Below, one piece after another: positions 18,389-26,340 of a stretch of DNA of 64,000 bases (position 1 is the first letter of the stretch; each line of letters opens with the position of its first letter). Below the pieces are notes generated by a model. The model worked only from the letters and a program-made list of their open reading frames with translations. It ran no database searches and had not been told where the DNA came from. A program made the position numbers and the translations under genes. The stretch comes from Massilia sp. W12. GTDB taxonomy: Bacteria; Pseudomonadota; Gammaproteobacteria; Burkholderiales; Burkholderiaceae_D. The DNA lies in NCBI RefSeq assembly GCF_037300705.1, contig NZ_CP147776.1, positions 4,898,001 to 4,962,000 of the forward strand. Reading direction: 5' to 3'.

Positions 18389-19810
18389 TCAGCGTGGCGC
18401 GCCATGCATCAGATGGCGGCGCGTGCGAAACCGCGCTTGCGGCATGGGCTGGGTGCGCCGGCGCCACACATCGGCTTGCGGCGGACTGTCCATACCTGTC
18501 ACTTGTGCAGCGCTGCGCCCGAGCGAGATGGCGCAACTGCTGCTGGTGTTCAATGAATTTTGCAAAGCCCAGTGCGTCAACAGCTTGCCCAGCACATCGC
18601 TTTCCGCTTCCGGCGTTAAGCTGCCATCCACGCGCGCCTGGCCAAACACCGCAAACACCAACGAAGGCGGGGCTTGATACATTTCATGCGGCGCGGCGCG
18701 CCAAGCGGCGAACAGACGCGCTAACTGCGCCGGCTGGCGTTGCTCGATCTGGCACAGCTCCGGCAGACTGTGGCCATGCAAGCTGGCCGGGCGATGCGCC
18801 AGCAGCAAGCGCACAAAAGCCGGAATGCTGCGTTGCAAATCGCGATACAAACGCAAACGCTGCGGCGCCAGACCTTGCAGCGGGTAGTACGAATCCCACA
18901 AGCGGGACAGACGCCGCCATTGCGGGTGCGGGTACAGCGCATCGCCGATGGCGCAGCTGAGCATCACGCGCAGCCATGGCACCGGGTGCGGATCGTTGCC
19001 GCTCAAGCGCAGCACAAACAGGCGCGGCAGCGAGAGCACCGCGATCAAGCCCATGGTGGACGCCACCCCGACCCGGCTCACGGCCCAGAAATCGGCCACA
19101 ATTTCAGAAATCCAGGTTTCCCACCAATGCCAGGGATCTTGTTCCGGCGCGCCGCCATGGCGGCCCTGCATGGCCTGGATTTCCGGGCGCAAGCTTTGCG
19201 CCAGATCCAGCAAGGCGGCGGCCTGATGCCCGATTTCATGCACCAGCGAAGAGGCGATTCCGGCCCCCACCATGCGCTCGCGCGGAATGCGCACAATCGC
19301 CACCGGATTCTGTCCCCCGCCCGGAAGCCGGGTGCCGGCGCGGCGGATCGCCGCACCGGGGCCGCGATCCAGATAACACACCACCGGCGGCGCCTGGTAG
19401 TAGTCGCCGGGCAGGCGCAGGGTTTCCGCGCACACCACATCCAGCCCGGCCAGCCAGACCCCGTTTTCACATTCGCTGCGCTGCGTGATCACTTCGGAAA
19501 ACAAATCCACATGCGTCAGCATGGCGTTAAAGCGCAGGCGCAGAAAGGTGAACCTGCGCTGGCCTTCGGCTTCATCCGCAAATTGCGCCTGCGGACTGCG
19601 CAGCCAGCGCAGAAATTGCATGACTTGTCCCCGCAATTGCCGCCGGCACAGCGCCACATGACGCTCAATCGCGCTCTGCGCGCCGGGCTGCAAGGCGGCA
19701 GCCGGCACCATCGGTTGCAGCAACGCGAAGGGCTTGACGCGGGTTAAGCGCGTCAACAGCGAGCGCGCTTCCTGTCCCAGCATCCAGGCGGCAAAAGGGT
19801 GGATGGCCAT
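18389..19810 (-). CDS. HEXXH zinc-metallopeptidase-like protein
   Basis: A 473-residue protein with SSLVHEIGHQAAALLDL (His191, Glu192, His195) and, 40 residues on, ETWISEIVADFW (Glu236, Asp240). Together these are the HEXXH plus EXXXD zinc and catalytic pattern of gluzincin peptidases. The residues before it (VAIVRIPRERMVGAGIA) fit the edge strand of such folds. A hydrophobic run (ASTMGLIAVLSLPRLFVLRL, ~250-269) may be a membrane segment or buried helix. The Arg-rich C-terminus is probably disordered. It starts three bases after the stop of paralogue 2, so it is translationally linked to the SEAELNHFLG proteins, which are plausible substrates. Cleavage is not demonstrated. The zincin assignment rests on the motif only. 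Confidence 0.78.
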   Translation of the reverse strand: MAIHPFAAWMLGQEARSLLTRLTRVKPFALLQPMVPAAALQPGAQSAIERHVALCRRQLRGQVMQFLRWLRSPQAQFADEAEGQRRFTFLRLRFNAMLTHVDLFSEVITQRSECENGVWLAGLDVVCAETLRLPGDYYQAPPVVCYLDRGPGAAIRRAGTRLPGGGQNPVAIVRIPRERMVGAGIASSLVHEIGHQAAALLDLAQSLRPEIQAMQGRHGGAPEQDPWHWWETWISEIVADFWAVSRVGVASTMGLIAVLSLPRLFVLRLSGNDPHPVPWLRVMLSCAIGDALYPHPQWRRLSRLWDSYYPLQGLAPQRLRLYRDLQRSIPAFVRLLLAHRPASLHGHSLPELCQIEQRQPAQLARLFAAWRAAPHEMYQAPPSLVFAVFGQARVDGSLTPEAESDVLGKLLTHWALQNSLNTSSSCAISLGRSAAQVTGMDSPPQADVWRRRTQPMPQARFRTRRHLMHGAPR

Positions 19811-19813
19811 GGC

Positions 19814-20680
19814 TTACACTCCGTACAGGATCACCTTGTTACCACGGCGCACCCAGCGCCCGCTCTGCGCATTGGTGCTGCCTTCAAACACTTCGCCGTA
19901 CTCACCGGCATATTCACCCGCATATTCGCCGGCATATTCCTGCTGCGCCGCGCCGCCGCCTTGCAATTGCAGCAGACCCGGAATGTATTGACGCGCAGCG
20001 GCCAGCGCAGCGCTGCGTGCAGCGGCTGCCGGATTGCCGCGCGCTTGCAGCATACGGCGCGCCACATCGCCCGCCATCCGCACAAATTGTTGTGCGCCGG
20101 CGAATTCCATTTCCTCGGCTTCCATGAATTCCATTTCGCCCAGGCCCAGGCGGCTTTGCGCCAGATCAAACAGGCGGCCACTGAGAGCGCTGCCCAGGCT
20201 TTGCCCGGCCTGGCCGCCATATTTGGCGCCGAGCGAACCCAGGGTTTGCGCAGCTTGTTGACCGAAGATGCCGCCGACTTTATTGCCCAGCCATTGGCCA
20301 GCGGCGGAACCGCCGCGTGCACCCAGATTGCCGGCTGCGGCCTGGATCCCGGCCTTGCCGCCAGCGGCGTTGATCAAATGATTCGCCCCGGCTTTCATGG
20401 CGGCGGTGGCGGCGCCTTTCAATGCCGTGCCGGCGGCTTGCACCTGCGGGCTGCTCAAGGCCCGGCCAATGGTCGAGCTGGCTTGTTTCAGCACTTTGCC
20501 GAGGAAGTGATTGAGTTCGGCTTCGCTGTTGATTTCCAACAACTCTTGCGCCAATTCCATTTCCTGCGCTTCGGAAAATACTTCGCCCCATTCACTGGCG
20601 AATTCGCCGGCATATTCAAATTGTTCTGCTTCAAAAGCTTCGCCGGCGAATTCCATTTGGGTGCGGTCGATGTCGTGCAT
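19814..20680 (-). CDS. SEAELNHFLG-family protein, paralogue 2 (EYAG repeats)
   Basis: A 288-residue protein of unknown function. It opens with MHDIDRTQMEF, like paralogue 1, then an acidic aromatic stretch (AFEAEQFEYAGEFASEWGE), the shared EMELAQELLEINSEAELNHFLG, and a Gly/Ala-rich centre (~75-165) with alternating small residues. A second EMEF segment and the block AQQFVRMAGDVARRML follow. Near the C-terminus is a short tandem repeat, EYAGEYAGEYAGEYGE, and then the conserved tail GRWVRRGNKVILYGV. The composition suggests self-assembly or membrane association of the centre. There is no signal peptide or double-Gly leader. It lies 57 bases after paralogue 1 and three bases before the metalloprotease-like gene. 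Confidence 0.82.
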   Translation of the reverse strand: MHDIDRTQMEFAGEAFEAEQFEYAGEFASEWGEVFSEAQEMELAQELLEINSEAELNHFLGKVLKQASSTIGRALSSPQVQAAGTALKGAATAAMKAGANHLINAAGGKAGIQAAAGNLGARGGSAAGQWLGNKVGGIFGQQAAQTLGSLGAKYGGQAGQSLGSALSGRLFDLAQSRLGLGEMEFMEAEEMEFAGAQQFVRMAGDVARRMLQARGNPAAAARSAALAAARQYIPGLLQLQGGGAAQQEYAGEYAGEYAGEYGEVFEGSTNAQSGRWVRRGNKVILYGV

Positions 20681-20737
20681 GATGTTTCCTTTCGTTTATC
20701 TGGTGTCGCAATCGTCAGAAATGCAGTCAGAGATGAA

Positions 20738-21385
20738 TCACAGGCCGTAGATCACAATCTTGTTGCCCCGGCGCACCCAGCGTCCGCTGGCCCCGCCCTG
20801 GTTCGCCACCGCCGGCGCGCTGCCGGCTTGCAGCAGGCCGGGTGCGTGTTGCCGCACCGCAGCCAGGGTGGCAGCCTGCGCGACTTCGCCCGCTTGGCCG
20901 CCATTGGCTTGCAGCGCGCGTTGCACGGCGTCGCCAGCCAGGCGCACAAAGGAGCGTGCGCCTTCAAATTCACGGTCTTCCTGTTGCATGCTTTCCATTT
21001 CAAAGGCGTTCGCCGCCATCGACGCCAGGCTGCCGCCGATCTTGGCCCCGAGCGGCCCGCCGACGTAGGCGCCAAGCGCGGTGCCGGCAATCGGCAGCGC
21101 TTTTTTCGCCACGCCTTTCAGCATCGAGCCAATGGCCTGTCCCGCCGGTGAGCTGACCGCGCGGCCAATCGCCGAGCCGGCGGAGCGGATCAATTTGCCG
21201 AGGAAGTGGTTCAATTCCGCTTCGCTGTTAATCGCCAGCAATTCATGCGCCAATTCCATTTCCTGCGCTTCGGAAAACACTTCGCCGCCGCCATAGTTGA
21301 ACTCATGCTGGGCGAACTCGAAGTTTTCTGCTTCATAGGCGCCTTCGTGCGCCAACTCCATCTGGGTGCGGTCGATATCGTGCAT
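20738..21385 (-). CDS. SEAELNHFLG-family protein, paralogue 1, first gene of the operon
   Basis: A 215-residue protein of unknown function. I chose ATG 21385 because AAGGAG lies seven bases upstream and because paralogue 2 starts with the same MHDIDRTQME. The layout is an acidic N-terminus (EGAYEAENFEF), EMELAHELLAINSEAELNHFLG, a basic then Gly-rich centre (KKALPIAGTALGAYVGGPLG, AKIGGSLASMAANAFEME), the block EGARSFVRLAGDAVQRAL, and the tail GRWVRRGNKIVIYGL. Tail and head are nearly identical to paralogue 2, so the two are probably a tandem duplication. The glycine-zipper-like centre would suit membrane insertion or oligomerisation. It heads the eight-gene operon downstream of the repeat-rich 21.4-22.0 kb stretch. 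Confidence 0.83.
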   Translation of the reverse strand: MHDIDRTQMELAHEGAYEAENFEFAQHEFNYGGGEVFSEAQEMELAHELLAINSEAELNHFLGKLIRSAGSAIGRAVSSPAGQAIGSMLKGVAKKALPIAGTALGAYVGGPLGAKIGGSLASMAANAFEMESMQQEDREFEGARSFVRLAGDAVQRALQANGGQAGEVAQAATLAAVRQHAPGLLQAGSAPAVANQGGASGRWVRRGNKIVIYGL

Positions 21386-21602
21386 GCTGCGCTCCTTCTG
21401 TATAGGAAAATCGGTTGGACATGTCACACAATGAGACTGACATGCCAGTCCTATTGCAAAGCGCGTGCCAGCTTGGCGTTTTGCCGCCCGCACTGGGCAA
21501 GGCATTGCCGCATGGAAACGAAGTGCGAAGCGGGTTTCGGAAAACGGGCGAAAAGCGCTGCGGCGAGCGAAAATGGCTTCGGGGTGGGTTGCCGCAGGGA
21601 AA

Positions 21603-21712
21603 TTGCAGGAGCGGCATTAGTCGCGAACACCGGTGGATGCTTTGCTACGGTGCGTATTCGCGGCTAAAGCCGCTCCTACCGGGCTGGCGCCGGCTGCGGG
21701 CGTTTGAAACAG
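21603..21712. repeat. 110-bp REP-like element, copy 1
   Basis: Begins TTGCAGGAGCGGCATTAGTC and contains the complementary arm GCGGCTAAAGCCGCTCC, followed by a conserved tail ending CGTTTGAAACAG. It is a direct repeat of 21824-21933 with two visible differences. The terminal arms GGAGCGGC and GCCGCTCC can pair. Confidence 0.85.
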
Positions 21713-21823
21713 TGCGTATTCGCGGCTGAAGCCGCTCCCACAGGTATGCAGGCAATCAAATACTGGCGCAACAGCGTTGATTTTGCACACACCCGCCAGA
21801 CTCCCGCACAGCCTGCGCTTTTG

Positions 21824-21933
21824 TTGCAGGAGCGGCATTAGTCGCAAACACCGGTGGATGCTTTGCTACGGTGCGTATTCGCGGCTGAAGCCGCTCCTAC
21901 CGGGCTGGCGCCGGCTGCGGGCGTTTGAAACAG
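21824..21933. repeat. 110-bp REP-like element, copy 2
   Basis: Matches copy 1 along the full 110 bases apart from G-to-A in the first arm and A-to-G in the second arm. Because the match includes the non-palindromic tail, it looks like a recent segmental duplication and not two independent REP insertions. Confidence 0.85.
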
Positions 21934-22008
21934 CAAACCTGTCGCCGGCCTGCGGTACAATCAAAGCAGCCGGGCCATCCTGCTCCGGCGCTGGCATGGA
22001 GTCTTGAG

Positions 22009-23424
22009 ATGTTGCAAATTGATGAGTTATTTCCACAGCTGAATGAAGAAACGCGCGCCACGCTGGAGGCGGCGCCGCGCAATGAGGCTGTGGTTTTATA
22101 CCACCTGCACGACCTGGGGCCGCTGGAAGCGGGCGACCGCTTGTATGTGGACAGCAAAGCGGCGCGCAGCGACGCCTTCAGCAATGAATTTTTGCGCAAG
22201 CTGGGCTATTTCCCGGAACAACAACCGCCCATGTTTTTGCCGCCCAAAAACGGCAAACATCTCTTATTTTTCGGCCATGTCGGCTGTGGCAAAAGCACCG
22301 AATTGCGCCGCTTGAGCGCTCAATTGCAAGCGCAGGATCGGTATTGGGTGACGCATGTTGATCTCTTGAAATTGATTGATCCGAATAATGTGCGTTATTG
22401 CGATGTCTGGCTGGCCGCCACCCAGGCCCTGCTGAAACATCTGGAAGATGAGCACATCAAAATAGAAGAAGCCGGGGCCAAGCGCTTGTACAACTGGTTC
22501 ACGCAAACCGTGCTGACGCATGAAAAAGTCAGCGAACTGTCCGCCGAGTTAAAAACCGAAATCGAAGCCGGCTACAGCTTCCCGCTGCTGGGCAAGCTGG
22601 TCGCTAAATTCACCAGCGCCTTTAAGCTGGCCAATACCAAGCGCGAAACCATACGCGAAGTGGTGAATAACAGCTATGGCGAATTCATCGGTGCGCTGAA
22701 CCAATTGCTGGCAGCCATCACCGATGGCTTGCAGCGCAGCGGCAAGGGACAATTGCCCTTGCTGGTGATCGACGGCCCCGACCGTTTTCGCGGCGATGAT
22801 TGGCGCCGTTTTTTCCAGGATGAAGGGATACAAGTCACGCAAGCGCAGTGTGTCACGATTTACACCGCGCCGCTGGCGCTGAAACATAATGGGCGGCCAT
22901 TGGCGCAATTTGATGCGGTGATTTTGCCCATGGTCAAGCTGCGCGATTTTGATGATGGCCATGCGCTGCCCGCCGCCTATGACATGATGCGCTTAATGCT
23001 GCTCAAGCGCGCGCACTACAGCATGTTTGCCGATCTGCAAAGCCTGGATGATGTGATTGATTATTCCGGCGGCAATGTGCGCGATGCGCTGAAACTCTTG
23101 CGCATTTGCTGTGAAATTGTCGAACGCCTGCCTTTTGACCGCGCCACAGTTGAAAAAGCGGCGACAAAATTGGCGGCGGAATTCCGGCATTGGTTAAAAA
23201 TTGAGCACTATCAGATTTTGGCGCAGAGCGATTTGCTCTTAAACCAAGGGCATAGCGACGACATTAATTATCTGATTGAAGAAGGCGCTTTGCTGGAATA
23301 TAACACCGGCTCCTGGCGCCAGGCGCACCCGGTCTTGCGTTTGCTGCATCCGTTTAAACTGGCGCAGGAAAAACTTGCGCAAGAAGCGCTGGCGCAAACA
23401 GCGGCGGCTGACAAAACGCCATGA
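22009..23424 (+). CDS. P-loop ATPase (STAND/KAP/AAA-like), coupled to a TPR protein
   Basis: A 471-residue soluble protein. I chose ATG 22009 because GGAG lies seven bases upstream. It has Walker A GHVGCGKST (residues 89-97), a Walker B-like LLVIDGPDRF near 253-262 (the hhhhDGxDR form seen in STAND and KAP-type NTPases), and a sensor-like GGNVRDALKLLRI with helical lid near 360. The C-terminus resembles a winged helix (YQILAQSDLLLNQG, INYLIEEGALLEYN). It overlaps the TPR gene by four bases (ATGA). An ATPase with a separate TPR partner resembles split NLR-like signalling or defence ATPases, but it has no recognisable effector domain. Function is not known. Confidence 0.82.
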   Translation: MLQIDELFPQLNEETRATLEAAPRNEAVVLYHLHDLGPLEAGDRLYVDSKAARSDAFSNEFLRKLGYFPEQQPPMFLPPKNGKHLLFFGHVGCGKSTELRRLSAQLQAQDRYWVTHVDLLKLIDPNNVRYCDVWLAATQALLKHLEDEHIKIEEAGAKRLYNWFTQTVLTHEKVSELSAELKTEIEAGYSFPLLGKLVAKFTSAFKLANTKRETIREVVNNSYGEFIGALNQLLAAITDGLQRSGKGQLPLLVIDGPDRFRGDDWRRFFQDEGIQVTQAQCVTIYTAPLALKHNGRPLAQFDAVILPMVKLRDFDDGHALPAAYDMMRLMLLKRAHYSMFADLQSLDDVIDYSGGNVRDALKLLRICCEIVERLPFDRATVEKAATKLAAEFRHWLKIEHYQILAQSDLLLNQGHSDDINYLIEEGALLEYNTGSWRQAHPVLRLLHPFKLAQEKLAQEALAQTAAADKTP

Positions 23425-24983
23425 GCGACTTAGCGGAATTTGAACCCGCCATCCGCACGGCAGCACAGAGCCTGCCGCCTGAGTGTTTTGATGATTTTCG
23501 CCGCATTGCGCGTTCGCTACGCAGCGACACAAAGCACTGGGCCTTGTATCTGCTCAAATTTTCCCACCGCCAGCAACAGCAAGCAGTCTCCCAAGCTTTA
23601 CAAAGTCTGTTCGGCGCCTTCACCCAAGTTCAGGCCATGGGACATGCTGACTGGCTTGATCTTGAGCAGACATTGCGCACCGCTGCGCAAGCCGGCAAAC
23701 CGATAGAAATCACTGACCTGGATCAATGGCTGGAAGATTATCCCGATCCAGCGCAAGCGGACAGGCGCATGGGCGCCTGGAATATCCAGCGCGAATCCTG
23801 CGCCGCCAGCATTCCCGTCCCCATGCTGTGCTGGTTGCGCGCGCCACGCTTGCGCGCCCTGGCCACGCGCGCGCCGGATTTGTGGTCGTGGAAGCGGGGT
23901 TTGTATGTGTTTTGCGAAGAGGATGAGGCAAAGCCGCAAAGCGCCGGCTTGCTGGATGTGATACGTCCCAATCATAAAGTAATTGATAACCGCAGCGGGC
24001 AGGATAAGCAAGCACGGCTGGCGGAAATTCAACAGTATTTGGCGCAAACCGGGGAAGAGGCGGGGGATGCATTGCGCTGGAATCTTTTGTATGAGCAAGC
24101 CGATTTGCTGATCAAACTTGGCCAGCCGGATGCTGCACTGCGATTGTTACGTGACGAATTACTGCCCTTGGCGCGGCAAGATCAACGGCAATATGCGTTC
24201 ACCATGGGCCAAATTGCCGATGTGTTGCAAGCACGCGGCGAATGGGATGAAGCTTTGCGCATTCGCCGGGAAGAAGAATTGCCTGTCTATACGGCCTTGG
24301 GCGATCAGCGCGCACGCGCTGTGACCATGGACAACATCGCCGATGTCTTGCAAGCACGCGGCGAATGGGATGAAGCTTTGCGCATTCGCCGGGAAGAAGA
24401 ATTGCCTGTCTATACGGCCTTGGGCGATCAACGCGCACGAGCTGTGACGATGGACAAAATCGCTGATGACTTGCAAGCACGCGGCGAGTGGGATGAAGCT
24501 TTGCACATTCGCCGGGAAGAAGTACTCCCTGCATTTGAATCCTTGAGCGATCAGCATGCGCGCGCTGTGGCAATGGGAAAAATCGCCGATGTCTTGCAAG
24601 CGCGCGGCGAATGGGATGAAGCTTTGCGCATATACCGTGAGGAATTACTGCCAGCCTTTGAAAGCTTGGGCGATCAGCGCGCACGCGCTGTGACCATGGG
24701 CAAAATCGCCAATGTCTTGCAAGCACGCGGCGAATGGGATGAAGCTTTGCGCATTCGCCGGGAAGAAGAATTGCCTATATTTGAACAGCTCGCTGACAAG
24801 CGCGAGCTGTCCGTCAGCCGCTTCAATCTCGCCCTACTCCTGCTAAAGCGTGGCCACGCCGCCGACCGCCCCGAAGCCCTGCGCCTCTTGCAACAATCTC
24901 TCGCCGCTGACCGCGAGCTGCGCATACCTGAAGCTGATTACGTAGCCCAAACCCTGCAACAACATTTCCCCGACCAAGCCTGA
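23421..24983 (+). CDS. TPR-repeat protein, partner of the P-loop ATPase
   Basis: A 520-residue protein. Residues 1-~215 are unrecognised and Trp/Leu-rich (DLDQWLEDYPDP, MGAWNIQRESCAASIPVP). From ~225 to 470 it is a run of 41-residue TPR-type units with core ADVLQARGEWDEALRIRREE. Five units are almost identical at both protein and DNA level (see the repeat at 24216-24830). The C-terminal unit is diverged (FNLALLLLKRGHAADRPEAL). The 41-residue unit is like kinesin-light-chain/NLR-associated TPRs. The start overlaps the ATPase stop, so the proteins are made in a fixed ratio. The repeat array is the likely ligand or partner surface, with the N-terminal part as possible effector. Both roles are inferred. 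Confidence 0.85.
   Translation: MSDLAEFEPAIRTAAQSLPPECFDDFRRIARSLRSDTKHWALYLLKFSHRQQQQAVSQALQSLFGAFTQVQAMGHADWLDLEQTLRTAAQAGKPIEITDLDQWLEDYPDPAQADRRMGAWNIQRESCAASIPVPMLCWLRAPRLRALATRAPDLWSWKRGLYVFCEEDEAKPQSAGLLDVIRPNHKVIDNRSGQDKQARLAEIQQYLAQTGEEAGDALRWNLLYEQADLLIKLGQPDAALRLLRDELLPLARQDQRQYAFTMGQIADVLQARGEWDEALRIRREEELPVYTALGDQRARAVTMDNIADVLQARGEWDEALRIRREEELPVYTALGDQRARAVTMDKIADDLQARGEWDEALHIRREEVLPAFESLSDQHARAVAMGKIADVLQARGEWDEALRIYREELLPAFESLGDQRARAVTMGKIANVLQARGEWDEALRIRREEELPIFEQLADKRELSVSRFNLALLLLKRGHAADRPEALRLLQQSLAADRELRIPEADYVAQTLQQHFPDQA
24216..24830 (+). repeat. Five tandem 123-bp in-frame repeats in the TPR gene
   Basis: Units start at 24216, 24339, 24462, 24585 and 24708, exactly 123 bases (41 codons) apart. 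Each begins with a GCC/GCT-GAT-like codon pair followed by CTTGCAAGCACGCGGCGA or a close variant. Units 1 and 2 differ at only a few bases, including synonymous sites, which points to recent duplication or gene conversion within the array. Confidence 0.9.
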
Positions 24984-25012
24984 TTCCTGCAAACTCAAAA
25001 GGAGCCTCCCCC

Positions 25013-25894
25013 ATGCCAAAAAAAATCCTGCTCACCGGCGCTTCCAGCGGCTTAGGCGCTGCGCTTGCGGTGGAACTGGCTGCGCGCGGCCATCAAGTCT
25101 GGGCCACCATGCGCCAGCCTGAGAAAAAACTTGCGCTGTTGGACGCCGCCGCCGCGCGCGGCATGACGCTGGATTCGATGGCTGTGCATATCGACCAGCT
25201 TGATGTGGAAAACGCCGACAGCGTGCAAGCCAGCGTGGCGCGCATGTTGCACGATTGGGGCGGGGTGGATGTGCTGATCAATAATGCCGGGGCCGGTTTT
25301 TTGCGCCCGTTTGAGCAAACCACGGCGGATGATTGGCGCTGGGTGATGGAGGTGAATTTCTTTGGCGCACTGCGCTGCACCCAGGCCGTGCTGCCGGCCA
25401 TGCGCGCCGCGCGGCAGGGGCATATTTTGAACATCAGCTCGGTGGGTGGGCTGGTGGGACAGCCGTTTAATGAATTGTATTGCGCCGCCAAGTTTGCGCT
25501 CGAAGGCTTCACCGAAGCGCTGGCGGTGTATATGGAAGCCGGTTTCAATTTGCATTTCACCCTGGTCGAGCCGGGCGGGATTCAGAGCGATTTCGCCAAA
25601 AACGTGCTGGCGCGCATGCCCGGCACGCCGCCGGCGGAAGATGATCCGTATGCGCCGCTGCTGGCCGGCTACATCCACCGCGCCCGCTCGCGCAAGCCGG
25701 AAGATGTGGCGCACATTTACCAAAGTTCGGCCCAGGTGGCGCAGGTGATTGCGGATTGCATGGAACAGGAACAGCCGCCCCTGCGCCTGCGCACCTCGCC
25801 CTGGGCCGAAGAATTTTGCCGCTTTAAAACCGGGGCAGACCCGGATGGGACATTGCAGAAGAAGATGGTGGCGGGGTATAGCCTGGGGGTGTGA
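25013..25894 (+). CDS. Short-chain dehydrogenase/reductase (classical SDR)
   Basis: A 293-residue NAD(P)-dependent oxidoreductase. It has the cofactor motif TGASSGLG at the N-terminus, LDVEN, the NNAG motif (VLINNAGAGFLRPFE), the catalytic Ser region ISSVGGLVG and the active-site YCAAK (YxxxK). The product-release segment VEPGGIQSDFAKN completes a full SDR fold. The start has AAAGGAG upstream. It lies 29 bases after the TPR gene but its ordinary metabolic character does not tie it to that pair. Residues after ~240 vary in this family and the substrate is unknown. The gene is followed by a 460-base stretch with REP-like repeats. Confidence 0.9.
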   Translation: MPKKILLTGASSGLGAALAVELAARGHQVWATMRQPEKKLALLDAAAARGMTLDSMAVHIDQLDVENADSVQASVARMLHDWGGVDVLINNAGAGFLRPFEQTTADDWRWVMEVNFFGALRCTQAVLPAMRAARQGHILNISSVGGLVGQPFNELYCAAKFALEGFTEALAVYMEAGFNLHFTLVEPGGIQSDFAKNVLARMPGTPPAEDDPYAPLLAGYIHRARSRKPEDVAHIYQSSAQVAQVIADCMEQEQPPLRLRTSPWAEEFCRFKTGADPDGTLQKKMVAGYSLGV

Positions 25895-25984
25895 GGGGGG
25901 CGGCGGCGAGGCTCGCATGCGCGCCCTGCCCGCTTGACACGGTATATCCCCAATACGCTGCATGAGGCCACGCATGGAATTTGT

Positions 25985-26063
25985 TGTGGGAGCGACTTCA
26001 GTCGCGAAAACCGGCGGCGGATATGGCGCGGCGCCTATTCGCGGCTAAAGCCGCTCCTACCGG
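25985..26063. repeat. REP-like element, copy 3
   Basis: Arms GGGAGCGACTTCAGTCGCGA and GCGGCTAAAGCCGCTCCTAC flank a variable middle. The same family as the 110-bp elements near 21.6 and 21.8 kb, but without the shared tail. Confidence 0.75.
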
Positions 26064-26173
26064 TATTTTGTCAATTCACAGCTTGTTGCGATGGTGAATT
26101 TTTGGGTGTGCCGATTGGCTCATTTTCCTGTGTTCCGCTCAAGAGCATGCGCAAGGCAAACTTGTGAGTTTGT

Positions 26174-26250
26174 GGTGGGAGCGACTTCAGTCGCGAACAA
26201 GGATGGCGCACAGCACAAAGGCCATTCGCGGCTGAAGCCGCTCCTGCCGG
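26174..26250. repeat. REP-like element, copy 4
   Basis: Arms GGGAGCGACTTCAGTCGCGA and GCGGCTGAAGCCGCTCCTGC flank a variable middle unlike that of copy 3. The conserved arms with a free middle fit a REP-type dispersed palindrome. Confidence 0.75.
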
Positions 26251-26313
26251 GCGAGCTGCACCCTGGTCAAAACGCGCAGATGAAGGCGCAAACAATATGC
26301 TGACGCACAAACA

Positions 26314-26340
26314 ACAAACCCGGCGCCTGGCCGGGTTTGT
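26314..26340 (-). terminator. Rho-independent terminator after fadD
   Basis: ACAAACCCGGC...CCGGGTTTGT forms a GC-rich stem just past the fadD stop. On the minus strand it is followed by a T-rich run (TTGTTTG). Confidence 0.7.

Larger units (their letters stand above)
21386..22008. other. Repeat-rich intergenic stretch between divergent operons
   Basis: These 623 bases separate the minus-strand SEAELNHFLG operon from the plus-strand ATPase/TPR pair and should hold both promoters. I see no coding region. Most of 21600-21940 is made of two copies of a 110-bp REP-like repeat and a half copy (21713-21740). No promoter could be assigned with confidence. Confidence 0.7.

Noticed and set aside
21399-21404. 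TATACA -10-like box before the SEAELNHFLG operon
   Set aside because: It overlaps the region just before the ribosome site, so a start from it would leave almost no leader.
21470-21600. Possible gene in the REP-rich gap
   Set aside because: Short open frames on both strands lack ribosome sites and stable composition.
24216-24830. Repeats considered as a CRISPR array
   Set aside because: Units are 123 bp, in frame and without spacers. They encode TPR units.
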